NCBI GenBank assembly: GCA_031261005.1
Contig: JAISKF010000001.1
Span: 18,692-82,691, forward strand
Reading direction: 5' to 3'
Source: Enterobacteriaceae bacterium
GTDB lineage: Bacteria > Pseudomonadota > Gammaproteobacteria > Enterobacterales > Enterobacteriaceae
DNA: 64,000 nt
A program made the position numbers and the translations under genes. The first letter of the stretch is position 1, and each line of letters starts with the position of its first letter. The notes beneath the pieces are model-generated. The model worked only from the letters and a program-made list of their open reading frames with translations. It was not told the origin of the DNA and searched no databases. Below are positions 27,801-35,539 of the stretch, piece by piece.

Positions 27801-28109
27801 AAAGCGCAATCGCTGAAAGCCGAAGCGGGTACAACCTTTGGTAAATTGTTTGTTCTGGACAACGGCGCACAATTTAAACCTTACGGGCGTTTAGCCATCA
27901 GCCACGAGTTCCAGAAAAACAACGACGTAATTATCAACGAAACCGAACATTTCGATAACGATATGTCCGGTACAGTAGGTAAATACGGCGTAGGTTTAAC
28001 CGCACAATTGACCGATCAATGGGAAACGTACACCGAAATTAACTACTCAAAAGGCAACCATATCGAAACACCATACAGCGGGCAAATCGGAATCCGCTAT
28101 AGTTTCTGA
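24894..28109 (+). CDS. AIDA-like autotransporter adhesin (type Va)
   Basis: 1071-residue self-secreted surface protein. The signal peptide covers residues 1-23 (ends ASYA). The passenger (about 24-685) is built from AIDA-type repeats of about 20 residues with the theme xxTTVxNGGxQxVxxxGxA, for example TTVESGGNLIV and TTVKNGGVQTV. A proline/glutamate/lysine-rich linker of PDEPSKPEQPNK-type units spans about 686-766. The beta-barrel translocator is about 780-1071, opening with WGKYITSRYRV and ending in the BAM-recognised C-terminal ..GIRYSF. The start at 24894 is chosen from the signal peptide; an ATG four codons upstream is also in frame. No Shine-Dalgarno is visible. Adhesion or aggregation is inferred from the family; the ligand is unknown. 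Confidence 0.9.
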   Translation: MKLNQLTLALPALFAVSLASYAADDVPPTSFPPKEATPNINDIIDDSKNSDASSVPFTQWANDANASIADHQYINAQQLIRTWLTTDGQVLNISNNSHSLNNIINSVQLTLDNNSSAMGNTIKGNVTNPQDNSNFTGSLSVNNGSKAYDTTVESGGNLIVNRDGEAYTTTVKNGGVQTVNYDGYAQGNIIDGGVQQLTSDGYDDSIDSHTPSAVSKAEDTSVINGGKQIIAGGEAINSYIGNGSLQQIGTPDHYFTSSATNTTLYSGAVQVNYAGADQNTTVYSGARQIIDSGYSDGTQIYGLQIISSVLHPKNGDWINDDGVTDDDAYSKINEISDVFNATIYKGGIQRIQNGQVYNTQVYGLQIARATEISLINGQLVESNKCISYSGDNNCLSSGIDSEIWVTDSTIYAGGEQYIGAWARARGTIANGGSQFIEKYGISDDTTILNGGSSYIANGGLAFNIDVVDGSLTLQGGDMSPFWNLIRGKGGYADNVNLESEHSTIYIEHNADTRESTATIRELTNNGGSIIFGRRDGSDAGKYSQLDMYSLSGNGTFVMHTNINGGQGDFLNIGVQYSGDFYYPDEEPTIGYYSDGAPISGNHNVKVMDMGQELRASADGLDPHHLIHAYGSAADSFKLVNGSVDLGAYKYYLVQGKGDDTDNWYLSPTKVWTDPTDPNNNIKPLHPVVDPVPTKPDEPGKPDEPSQPEQPNKPDEPSKPEQPNKPDEPSQPAEPGKPEQPNKPADPVQPQNPVVPPTAPKPNDPPASKPELSDSAKAVMAMANVTPTIWDGELSTLRTRLGEVRDERAHSENAWGKYITSRYRVSTDNVGYRQDMNGVMLGGDHTVELENARLLLGGLFSYTHSELDSHHGDGSVDSYGLGAYATWLHESGYYVDGVLKVNHFRTQNSADFNDGSTNAKDNTFGYGGSLEFGKHIKLESYFIEPYIIGDIFRGESTGYKWSSGMKVKADKAQSLKAEAGTTFGKLFVLDNGAQFKPYGRLAISHEFQKNNDVIINETEHFDNDMSGTVGKYGVGLTAQLTDQWETYTEINYSKGNHIETPYSGQIGIRYSF

Positions 28110-28128
28110 TGATTGTTAAACCACGATA

Positions 28129-28163
28129 AAACTAACGGGCGGCAAATTGCTGCCCGTTAGTTT
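28129..28163. terminator. Hairpin after the autotransporter gene (solo MITE-like core)
   Basis: AAACTAACGGGC / GCCCGTTAGTTT: a 12-bp perfect stem between convergent genes, 20 bp after the autotransporter stop. The loop GGCAAATTGCT makes it look like an isolated, decayed core of the MITE-like family, now placed as a terminator. Confidence 0.6.
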
Positions 28164-28197
28164 CACAGAATGGCAAATGCTCGTTTTCTCGCGTATT

Positions 28198-29505
28198 TTA
28201 ATCCTGATTCGGCGCGATCGGTTTAATTTTAAAAGTAGAGTTACTAATACGTTCCGCCATATCGCTGATTGAATCTGAACGTAAAATATACAAGCGTTTC
28301 AGAGTAAATGGATTATCGCCCGGTCTGACTTTTCCTTTTACCGTTGTGACTGCCATGTGATAGTTAGCCTGTTTGGTTGCCTGAATCGCGTTTTCATCAT
28401 AGCCGCCGAATGGGTAAGAGACATAAATCACGCGCGGATTAAACTGGCTCAAAGCACGGCTTGAACGTTCGAGATCCAGCTCAATATTATGTTCGCTGCG
28501 GCTCAATAATACAGGGCGTTTCTTCTCAGCGAAACGATGCAGGAAATGGGTGTGTGATTGAATATCGAACACGTCCCGAATGTGTTCCAGTTCACTGATA
28601 CTCATAAACTGCAAGCTATTAGAATCCCACGCTTGCGGGTGGCGTTTAATGCGTGAAGAAATAATAAACGCGGTTGCTTCAAAATCGTATTTTTTCAATA
28701 TTGGATAAGCGTAGCGATAAACCGATTTCAGCCCGTCATCAAAGGTCAGCACGACTGCTTTAGCCGGAAGATTGATGGTATTTTTAACGTAACCCTCCAA
28801 CTGATACATAGAGATCGTTTGATAGCCCGCTTGTTTCAGATAAGCCATTTGGCTATCAAAAGCGGTATTCGATGTTGTGGTTGAGGTATTGCGGAAATTG
28901 ATATTTTCTTTATCCGTCAGAATATGGTGATAAGTCAGTACGGGTAAGCCGTCATCAGGCTCGCAGTCCGTTGCAAGAATATATTTCGCATTATCACCGA
29001 TATTAATTTCATACCAAAGCTCACCATCACTGCCGCTTAATCTGCCAATAATCGGATAACGCAGGTTCGCTTCCAGCATACCGAAAACAGAGCTGTTCTC
29101 TTTTGGCTGGTTATAGATCGGCGTTTGCTGCACAGTGATTAAGTTCTGATTAATTTTCCGCTGATTTGCCAGCGCAATTTTCAGATCTTTTTTCGAAGTT
29201 TTAGCGGGTGTAACGGCACTCTGCGGAATGAATCCATAAGCGTTACCAAAAGTGAATTGGTAATTATCCGAATCTGTAGCATAAACTAATATTTCGTCAT
29301 CTTTATTCAGATGACCTACTTTCATAATTTGATCACCAATCTGTGCAGATACATCGGTCTCAGCAACAACACGAACCTGAACGGGTGTGACTTCTTCCTG
29401 TGGATTATCGCGACTTTCAACTTCCGCCAGCGCGTAATTTTGTGCTGCCAAAATCATAAATAAAGGAAGTGCAATCAATGCAATGAAAAAACGTTTGAAG
29501 CTCAT
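28198..29505 (-). CDS. yadE: Polysaccharide deacetylase family protein (YadE-like)
   Basis: 435 residues. The signal peptide (about 1-27, ends ALA) has no lipobox. An N-terminal SH3-like region (about 40-180) precedes a NodB/CE4 deacetylase domain. The domain begins at LPVLTYHHIL and has the metal-site motif VLTFDDG, the zinc-histidine motif SHTHFLH, and YVSYPFGGYDENAI. A role in de-N-acetylating a cell-surface polysaccharide or peptidoglycan is inferred from the family. The yadE symbol rests on position beside yadH/yadG, as in E. coli; E. coli YadE is somewhat shorter. The frame is open 23 codons upstream of 29505, but the signal peptide starts at MSFKRFF. Confidence 0.82.
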   Translation of the reverse strand: MSFKRFFIALIALPLFMILAAQNYALAEVESRDNPQEEVTPVQVRVVAETDVSAQIGDQIMKVGHLNKDDEILVYATDSDNYQFTFGNAYGFIPQSAVTPAKTSKKDLKIALANQRKINQNLITVQQTPIYNQPKENSSVFGMLEANLRYPIIGRLSGSDGELWYEINIGDNAKYILATDCEPDDGLPVLTYHHILTDKENINFRNTSTTTSNTAFDSQMAYLKQAGYQTISMYQLEGYVKNTINLPAKAVVLTFDDGLKSVYRYAYPILKKYDFEATAFIISSRIKRHPQAWDSNSLQFMSISELEHIRDVFDIQSHTHFLHRFAEKKRPVLLSRSEHNIELDLERSSRALSQFNPRVIYVSYPFGGYDENAIQATKQANYHMAVTTVKGKVRPGDNPFTLKRLYILRSDSISDMAERISNSTFKIKPIAPNQD

Positions 29506-29637
29506 AATGATATATTTCTTATGGAAATGAACACGGCTGGAAATACTATGTATATCCGTGCCTATACACGACAATCCGTTGTATGAGCGCCTGATGATCT
29601 TATTTTTACCAATAACACCGGATCACCTGACAAAAGA

Positions 29638-29664
29638 ACCGCTGGATTAACAATCACCAGCGGT
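29638..29664. other. Inverted repeat in the yadH-yadE gap
   Basis: ACCGCTGG / CCAGCGGT with an 11-nt loop and no T-run. The remainder of the 620-bp gap from yadE to yadH consists of two MITE-like copies and AT-rich spacer without a gene. Confidence 0.35.
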
Positions 29665-29740
29665 AATATTCTATGCTGATTAAAATAAGTTTCAATATCA
29701 GCGCTTGTCTGCGATCAATATTTATGCACTGACTTTTAAT

Positions 29741-29919
29741 TAACCGAAGGTTCGGATAAACATATGGTAAAAATGTAGGTTAATAGATTGATAATAAATA
29801 ATAATTCGTATGGGCGGCAACCTGCCGCCCGCATTAACAACGCGGTGGGTTCACGGGCGACAGGTTGTCGCCCCTACGAAAAAAAAATCACATAATTATT
29901 TGAAATTTATCGTAATAAT
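29741..29919 (-). repeat. MITE-like element, first of a head-to-tail pair
   Basis: TAACCGAAGGTTCGGATAA end, arm GTAGGTTAATAGATTGATAA, core GTATGGGCGGCAACCTGCCG.. CCCGC, spacer TTAACAACGCGGTGGGTTCA, mirror core CGGGCGACAGGTTGTCGCCC CTACG, arm CACATAATTATTTGAAATTT ATCGTAATAAT. The far terminal repeat is missing and replaced by the start of the next copy. Confidence 0.85.
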
Positions 29920-29920
29920 C

Positions 29921-30125
29921 TAACCTCAAATTTAGATAAGAAAATAGTAAAAAGATAGGTTAATAAATTGATAATAAAGAATAATTCGTAGGGGCGGCAA
30001 CCTGCCGCCCGCCTTAACAACGCGGTGGGTTCACGGGCGGCAGGTTGCCGCTTCTACGAAAAAAAACCACATAATTATTTGAAATTTATCGTAATAATAT
30101 AACCAGTTATCCAAATCTCAGATTA
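29921..30125 (-). repeat. MITE-like element, complete reference copy
   Basis: Best-preserved copy, 205 bp. The ends TAACCTCAAATTTAGATAAG and TTATCCAAATCTCAGATTA are inverted repeats of about 20 bp. The cores CGTAGGGGCGGCAACCTGCC GCCCG and CGGGCGGCAGGTTGCCGC TTCTACG are inverted copies of each other, and each is itself palindromic. It ends one base before the yadH stop codon. The spacer between the cores is identical to that of the neighbouring copy, so duplication is recent. Confidence 0.88.
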
Positions 30126-30126
30126 A

Positions 30127-30897
30127 TTAACTCCGCAAACCTCTGCCGCGAGAAATCAACCACCAGCTCAACAGGTAAAAAACCACAGTAAAGGCAATCA
30201 ATACGCTAAACGTTAAAGTTAGCGAGACATCTGAAATCCCCAGAAAACCGAAACGAAAGCCGCTGATCATATAAACAATTGGATTGATTTTAGAAATCGC
30301 CTGCCAGATTGGCGGCAACAATGTTAATGAATAAAAAACGCCGCCTAAATAAGTTAACGGGGTTAATACGAAAGTTGGCACAATGCTAATGTCATCAAAA
30401 CTTTCGGCAAAAATCGCGTTGACCAATCCGCCTAATGAAAACAATACCGAAGTTAACAACAGCGTAACAGCGATCACCCACCATGAATGAACATCTAGCG
30501 CGACGAAAAACAGAGAAACCAGCGTAACTAAGATGCCGACACAAATCCCGCGCGCTACGCCGCCGCCGACAAAGCCGAGAATGATAATATGCGTCGGCAC
30601 TGGCGCAACCAGCAATTCTTCGATGCTATGCTGATATTTCGCGCCGAAAAATGATGAAGCCACGTTGGAATAGGAGTTAGTAATCACTGACATCATGATC
30701 AAACCAGGAACGATAAACTGCATATAATCAACACCCTGCATATCGCCAATGCGTGAGCCGATCAGATTCCCGAAAATGATAAAATAGAGCGTCATGGTGA
30801 TCACCGGCGGAACTAAAGTCTGAATCCAGATGCGGCCAAAACGGGTCACTTCTTTAATCCAGATACTTTTTAACGCAATCCAATACAACTGAATCAT
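30127..30897 (-). CDS. yadH: ABC-2 type permease YadH
   Basis: 256-residue inner-membrane permease with six predicted hydrophobic segments, ABC-2 type. It forms an exporter with the ATPase YadG; the substrate is unknown. Conserved: VPPVITMTLYFIIFGNLIG near the first helix, the GLIMMSVITNSYSNVASSFF stretch and LTPLTYLGGVFYSLTLLP. Length equals E. coli. Its start overlaps the yadG stop by four bases (ATGA), so the pair is translationally coupled. Confidence 0.95.
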   Translation of the reverse strand: MIQLYWIALKSIWIKEVTRFGRIWIQTLVPPVITMTLYFIIFGNLIGSRIGDMQGVDYMQFIVPGLIMMSVITNSYSNVASSFFGAKYQHSIEELLVAPVPTHIIILGFVGGGVARGICVGILVTLVSLFFVALDVHSWWVIAVTLLLTSVLFSLGGLVNAIFAESFDDISIVPTFVLTPLTYLGGVFYSLTLLPPIWQAISKINPIVYMISGFRFGFLGISDVSLTLTFSVLIAFTVVFYLLSWWLISRGRGLRS

Positions 30898-31820
30898 TCC
30901 GTTTCTTCCTTATAATCATGCACCAAATGAACAAACAGCTCTTCCAACCGATTCGCTTTATTACGCATACTCACAATAGATACACCTTGTGCACTAAGCT
31001 GAGAAAATACGCTGTTTAGCCCCTGCCCGCGTTTAACATCAACTTCCAGCGTTGCGGTATCCACCAAACGGCTGATATAACCCTCTAACTGAGGGATCGG
31101 GCTTTTTGGTGCTAAATCAAGAATAAACGTCTCTGATTTGAGTTTCGCCAGCAGCTCTCGCATTGAGGTATTTTCCACCAGTTCACCCTGCCGGATAATG
31201 CCGATATTGCGGCAAAGCATTTCAGCTTCTTCCAGATAGTGCGTAGTCAAAATGATGGTAATGCCTTGCTGATTCAACTCTTTAAGGAACTGCCACATTG
31301 AGCGGCGTAGTTCAATATCTACGCCAGCAGTTGGCTCATCAAGGATCAGCAGCTTAGGTTGGTGCATCAACGCCCGCGCAATCATCAAACGGCGTTTCAT
31401 TCCGCCGGAAAGACGCATCGCTTTGTCATTGCGCTTATCCCACAGTTCCAGCCGTTGCAGATAGGTTTTAGCACGAGTAAGTGCTTCCTGACGCGGCACA
31501 CCGTAATATCCCGCTTGCGTCACGACAATCTGCATCACCGTTTCAAACGGATTAAAGTTAAATTCTTGCGGCACTAAACCGAGCTGACGTTTGGCATTTA
31601 CCAAATCATTATCAATGTCATAGCCAAACACGCGCACATGACCTGCGGTTTTATTCACCAATGAGCTGATTATGCCAATAGTAGTGGATTTACCCGCGCC
31701 GTTAGGTCCTAGCAGCGCATAGAAATCGCCCGCTTCCACATTAAGATTGATACCGCGCAACGCTTGCACACCGCCCGTATATACTTTACTTAGCTGTGAT
31801 AACTCCAATGCGTATGTCAT
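30894..31820 (-). CDS. yadG: ABC transporter ATPase YadG
   Basis: 308-residue ATP-binding subunit, same length as in E. coli. Walker A GPNGAGKST (about residue 38), Q-loop LVPQEFNF, signature LSGGMKRRLMIARAL, Walker B LLILDEPTAGVD and the switch histidine in LTTHYLEEAE are intact. It belongs to the drug/polysaccharide-exporter-like ABC-A subgroup and works with YadH. It is transcribed away from can, as in E. coli. Confidence 0.96.
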   Translation of the reverse strand: MTYALELSQLSKVYTGGVQALRGINLNVEAGDFYALLGPNGAGKSTTIGIISSLVNKTAGHVRVFGYDIDNDLVNAKRQLGLVPQEFNFNPFETVMQIVVTQAGYYGVPRQEALTRAKTYLQRLELWDKRNDKAMRLSGGMKRRLMIARALMHQPKLLILDEPTAGVDIELRRSMWQFLKELNQQGITIILTTHYLEEAEMLCRNIGIIRQGELVENTSMRELLAKLKSETFILDLAPKSPIPQLEGYISRLVDTATLEVDVKRGQGLNSVFSQLSAQGVSIVSMRNKANRLEELFVHLVHDYKEETE

Positions 31821-31861
31821 AAATTGGGGATTACCTTGTTTTGGATACTGAAAAAAGTTAA

Positions 31862-31955
31862 TGCGGGCGGCTGGTTGCCGCCCCTACGAATTATTCTTTA
31901 TTATCAATTCATTAACCTATCTTTTTACTGTTTTCTTATCTAAATCTGAGGTTAA
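31862..31955 (+). repeat. Half copy of the MITE-like element upstream of yadG and can
   Basis: Keeps one half core (GCGGGCGGCTGGTTGCCGCC CCTACG), arm ATTATTCTTTATTATCAATT, and the terminal repeat TTCTTATCTAAATCTGAGGT TA. The other half is deleted. The rest of the 305-bp divergent yadG-can gap shows only AT-rich promoter-like sequence. Confidence 0.75.
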
Positions 31956-32125
31956 TTAAAAGCTGTAACGAGTTAGCAATAGTATTAACGACAATGTTAC
32001 CTATAAGTAATTAGGTTAAAAATTAACACTATAGAAACATTTTATTCAGGTATAAGATACATCGATTATATATTATTTGCGGTTATCACACCGCCTTAAC
32101 CGCAACGCAATAAAAGAAAGAGTAC

Positions 32126-32779
32126 ATGAAAGACATTGAACAACTCATACATAACAATGAGGTCTGGTCAGATAATATCAGCCAGCATGATCCCGAATTT
32201 TTTGAGCGCCTTGCGCTGGCACAAAAGCCGCGTTTTCTATGGATTGGTTGCTCCGATAGTCGCGTTCCGGCAGAGCGTTTAACCGGTTTAGAACCGGGTG
32301 AACTGTTCGTTCACCGTAACGTTGCCAATCTGGTGATTCATACGGATCTGAACTGTTTGTCTGTGGTGCAATATGCCGTTGATGTGCTGCAAGTGAAACA
32401 TATTATTATTTGTGGTCATTACGATTGCGGCGGTGTTACCGCAGCGATTAATAACCCTGAATTAGGTTTGATCGACAACTGGTTGCTGCATATTCGCGAT
32501 CTTTGGTTCAAGCACAGCTCATTAATCGGCGAGTTTCCGCCAGAAAAACGCGCTGATTTATTAAGCGAAATTAATGTGATGGAACAAGTGTATAACTTAG
32601 GGCACTCCACCATCGTGCAATCGGCATGGAAACGCGGTCAGAACGTATTAATTCATGGCTGGATATATGGAATGCAGGACGGGAAATTGCGCGATCTGGA
32701 AGTAAGCTCATCTAGCCGTGAATCGCTGGAATTGCTATACCGTAAAGCGATGTCTAATTTATTGGCGACGGATAAATAA
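32126..32779 (+). CDS. can: Beta-class carbonic anhydrase
   Basis: Zinc enzyme interconverting CO2 and bicarbonate, needed to supply bicarbonate for biosynthesis at ambient CO2. 217 residues (E. coli 220). The zinc ligands C42, H98 and C101 and the Asp44/Arg46 dyad ([18 protein letters not shown]) are at the E. coli positions. Ribosome binding site AAAGAGTAC-ATG. Located between yadG and hpt, as in E. coli. Confidence 0.97.
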   Translation: MKDIEQLIHNNEVWSDNISQHDPEFFERLALAQKPRFLWIGCSDSRVPAERLTGLEPGELFVHRNVANLVIHTDLNCLSVVQYAVDVLQVKHIIICGHYDCGGVTAAINNPELGLIDNWLLHIRDLWFKHSSLIGEFPPEKRADLLSEINVMEQVYNLGHSTIVQSAWKRGQNVLIHGWIYGMQDGKLRDLEVSSSSRESLELLYRKAMSNLLATDK

Positions 32780-32792
32780 TCCAATCTCAAAC

Positions 32793-32810
32793 TCCCCTCT
32801 ATGGAGGGGA
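32793..32810. terminator. Hairpin between convergent can and hpt
   Basis: TCCCCTC / GAGGGGA with a 4-nt loop, followed by ATTG rather than a T-run. Almost the same hairpin occurs at 46546-46569. Confidence 0.5.
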
Positions 32811-32839
32811 ATTGTCTTGCCAAATCAATTAAATAGAAT

Positions 32840-33376
32840 TTACTCGTCTAACAACACCACTTTGCCGATATAAGGTAAATGACGATAGCGTTGCGCGTAG
32901 TCGATACCATAGCCGACGACAAAATCATCATCAATAGAGAAACCGATATAATCGATTGGGACGGGAACTTCACGGCGTGACGGTTTATCCAGCAACGTAC
33001 ACAGCGAAACAGAGTTTGGTTCACGCAGTTCAAGAATTTCACGGACTTTCGTTAAGGTATGACCGGTATCAATAATATCTTCAACAATCAGAACATCTTT
33101 GCCGCGAATATCTTCATCCAGATCTTTTAAAATTTTCACATCGCGGTTGCTATTCATACTGTTACCGTAACTGGAAACAGTAATAAAATCGACTTCATGA
33201 TTAACCGTGATCATACGGCATAAATCTGCCATAAAAATAAAAGAGCCGCGCAGCAAACCAACGAGCACTAAATCTTTACCGCTATTGTGATAGCGTTGGT
33301 TAATTTCTGCGGCAAGTTCCGCGATACGCGCTTTAACCTCTTGTTCGGTAAGCATAACTTCAACAATATGTTTCAT
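32840..33376 (-). CDS. hpt: Hypoxanthine phosphoribosyltransferase
   Basis: Purine salvage enzyme converting hypoxanthine (and weakly guanine) plus PRPP to IMP. 178 residues from ATG 33376, where the conserved MKH.VEVM begins. The PRPP-binding loop is [14 protein letters not shown], with [13 protein letters not shown] and [13 protein letters not shown] also conserved. The upstream context is unusual. A terminator-like hairpin with a T6 run ends three bases before the start codon, and the only Shine-Dalgarno-like AAGGA lies on the far side of the hairpin. Confidence 0.96.
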   Translation of the reverse strand: MKHIVEVMLTEQEVKARIAELAAEINQRYHNSGKDLVLVGLLRGSFIFMADLCRMITVNHEVDFITVSSYGNSMNSNRDVKILKDLDEDIRGKDVLIVEDIIDTGHTLTKVREILELREPNSVSLCTLLDKPSRREVPVPIDYIGFSIDDDFVVGYGIDYAQRYRHLPYIGKVVLLDE

Positions 33377-33379
33377 AGC

Positions 33380-33405
33380 AAAAAACCGATCAGTCTGGCT
33401 GATCG
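33380..33405 (-). promoter_or_regulatory. Terminator-like hairpin in the hpt leader (possible attenuator)
   Basis: Minus strand: AAGGATAATA, then CGATCAG-CCAGA-CTGATCG, then GTTTTTT GCT ATG. A possible promoter upstream is TTGTGC (33445-33450), 17 bp, TATTCA (33422-33427), which would give a leader of about 40 nt containing the hairpin. It might instead end transcripts from the upstream DUF1471 gene. Confidence 0.55.
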
Positions 33406-33513
33406 TATTATCCTTGTGGACTGAATAAGAAGCGCGAAAGTTTAGCACAACTCTTTTGGCGGTGCGATGACATGGCGGTGGAATGTGTGGGTTGAATTAG
33501 CGACAAAGTAACT

Positions 33514-33798
33514 TTATTTATATATTTCAGCCGAAATACGCCAGTATGGTGAATCTTCTAAATCCATTGCGCCAATCACACGAAAATACTGTGCGCCCTG
33601 CTTTTCCGCTTTTTCTTCAATCGCTTTCATCGCGCCATCAAGCGTATCCGATCTGACCGTTGTGGAAATCGTTCCCATACTTTGCAGATTCATTTTCGTC
33701 GCTTGATCGCTATTAATAACTTCAGTAATCGCGCTGGCTGATCCGATGCTTAAAGCAAGACATACTGCCGTAGCTGAAAAAATTGCCGCTAATTTCAT
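33514..33798 (-). CDS. Small periplasmic DUF1471 (YhcN/BhsA-like) protein
   Basis: 94 residues. A signal peptide (about 1-24, ends SASA) is followed by one DUF1471 domain with the family pattern Q.MG.IS.TVRSDTLD.A...I.EKAEKQGA.YFRVIG and a C-terminal YWRISAEIYK. Members such as BhsA, McbA and YhcN are stress-related periplasmic proteins that affect biofilm and envelope properties; the exact function here is unknown. Start ATG 33798 is favoured by the signal peptide; an ATG four codons upstream is possible. Paralogue of the gene at 35540, on the other side of the transporter gene. Confidence 0.85.
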   Translation of the reverse strand: MKLAAIFSATAVCLALSIGSASAITEVINSDQATKMNLQSMGTISTTVRSDTLDGAMKAIEEKAEKQGAQYFRVIGAMDLEDSPYWRISAEIYK

Positions 33799-33830
33799 AT
33801 TGTTGTCCATTATTTTTATTGAATTGATGA

Positions 33831-33864
33831 AATAAACGGACGCCCTAAAGGACGCCCGTTTATT
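33831..33864 (-). terminator. Terminator after the POT-type transporter gene
   Basis: AATAAACGG / CCGTTTATT stem whose loop holds a direct repeat of GGACGCCC. It lies 19 bp past the transporter stop and is followed by TTTATTTC on the minus strand. Confidence 0.65.
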
Positions 33865-33882
33865 AAAGCTATTGTTGCAAAT

Positions 33883-35313
33883 TTATACTAACGCAGCTTT
33901 CTTTGCATCTATCTTACGGGTGACTTTGCCATAAATGATCAAAGCAATAGCAGAAATCAAACCGATACCGAAGAAGAAGATCCAAATGTAATAAGCATGT
34001 TCAGTTGCCGCTGCGTAGGCTTCTGGTGAAGTAAAGCCTTTTGGATCAGGGCAATATCTTTGTAACAAGAAACCGGAAATACCAAATGCCAACAGCGAAG
34101 AAACAAAGGAGTGTAATTGACTGAACCCTAAATACAGCCCCTCTTCACCTTTCGGTGATTGTAAGGAGAAATACTCAAAGTAACGCGGTGAAATAAAGCA
34201 TTCGGCTAATGCCTGAAAAGCGATACCGACAATCATCATAAAGGTGACAGGGTGAATCGTGCCAAACAGCAGCTCATTCCCCATTAATGAACCCATCGCC
34301 ATTATTCCGGCAGAGATTGGGATAATAAACATACCGACCGTGATAGACGACAATGCAGAACGTTTTTGCATCAGCGTTGTCACTAAATTCACACAAAGGA
34401 ATACGACCAGCGGATTGACGTTAGCGATCCAGCCTGGTGAAGCGTCCTGACCGACCATACGAATCACATATTTTGGCATGGTAGCGTACATTTGTTGCTG
34501 CACCATCCAGAAACCGCTGACAATAAGAATCAAAACGATCAGGCGACCGTTTTTACAAACTTTAACTAATGCTTTGAATATATCGGCAAAGCTCTTATTT
34601 TCACCAGTCGCGTTTGAGGATTTATAGAAGAAGTACACGGCGATTAGCGCCAGTAACGTCATGGAAGCTGAGAAGTAATTGAGATAAACCAGCCCGACAT
34701 CACCCAAACTTTTACGCAGCGGATCAACCACTGTTTTGCCGGTAAACGCACCGATATTCACCATCATATAAAAAATGGCAAACCCTCTGGCGCGCGTTTC
34801 TTCTGTAGTTTCGCGTGCTACTGTTCCTGAAATAACGGATTTGATAAACGCCCCGCCGATCACGATTAGCAGCATGATCGGTACAATCGCCCAGCGCTGC
34901 GAACTCTCCAGCAGACCGGTAAATTGCGTATCATTACCGAATGTTACCAGCCCGCGATCTTTAAAAAATGCAGAGAACAAACCATCACCAGTTCCTGCAC
35001 CGTAACTCACTAAACCGGCATTCTCAAACATGGTTGGGAATATTCCCAAACTCATATATCCGATTGTCAGCAAAGTAAAAGCGATAATGATGGAAGTACG
35101 GAAACCGATTTTATCGGCAAAGGCACCAACAAAAGTCGGCAGCAGGAATAGTAATGCGGAAAATGTACCGGAGATTAAGCCAGCTTCGACATCAGAAAAA
35201 CCCCAGACATTGGATAGATAGATGGTGAGAACAACAAAGACCGCGTAATAAGCCAGTCTTTCCAACAATTCGGCGGTGTTGGCAACCCAGAATGCTTTTG
35301 CGAATTTAGTCAT
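33883..35313 (-). CDS. POT/PTR-family proton-coupled transporter
   Basis: 476-residue major-facilitator protein with about 12 hydrophobic helices. The N-terminal AELLERLAYYAVFV fits the ExxERFxYY signature of proton-dependent oligopeptide transporters, with Leu for Phe. A long periplasmic or loop insertion (about residues 95-135) and a wide central loop are present. The typical PTR2 signature is not fully recognisable, so the substrate (di/tripeptides or another small solute) is uncertain. Not part of the E. coli order at this site; it is inserted between hpt and yacC, flanked by two DUF1471 genes. The start is weakly supported (CAGATACATTATC-ATG). Confidence 0.8.
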   Translation of the reverse strand: MTKFAKAFWVANTAELLERLAYYAVFVVLTIYLSNVWGFSDVEAGLISGTFSALLFLLPTFVGAFADKIGFRTSIIIAFTLLTIGYMSLGIFPTMFENAGLVSYGAGTGDGLFSAFFKDRGLVTFGNDTQFTGLLESSQRWAIVPIMLLIVIGGAFIKSVISGTVARETTEETRARGFAIFYMMVNIGAFTGKTVVDPLRKSLGDVGLVYLNYFSASMTLLALIAVYFFYKSSNATGENKSFADIFKALVKVCKNGRLIVLILIVSGFWMVQQQMYATMPKYVIRMVGQDASPGWIANVNPLVVFLCVNLVTTLMQKRSALSSITVGMFIIPISAGIMAMGSLMGNELLFGTIHPVTFMMIVGIAFQALAECFISPRYFEYFSLQSPKGEEGLYLGFSQLHSFVSSLLAFGISGFLLQRYCPDPKGFTSPEAYAAATEHAYYIWIFFFGIGLISAIALIIYGKVTRKIDAKKAALV

Positions 35314-35539
35314 GATAATGTATCTGATTTGTTATTAGATATAGATAAATTAGCTGACATTTATTCGCAACTCAATTATAAATTCCGCCAATTAGCTCAC
35401 ATAATGGATAAATCGACGTGTGGGTAAAAATATTATATTTATTGTATCTGATTATTTCTACATCAGGCTCAGCTCATTTGAGCCAAGCCATGATCTATTA
35501 TTTCTTTTTTAAAACAAGGAAATAAACAGTTCATCATCA

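Noticed and set aside
28129..28163. A further full MITE-like copy behind the autotransporter gene
   Set aside because: Only a palindromic core is present, without arms or terminal repeats; listed as a terminator-type hairpin instead.
35314..35539. Possible small RNA or leader between the POT gene and the second DUF1471 gene
   Set aside because: No promoter-terminator pair or conserved motif could be seen; only AT-rich sequence.
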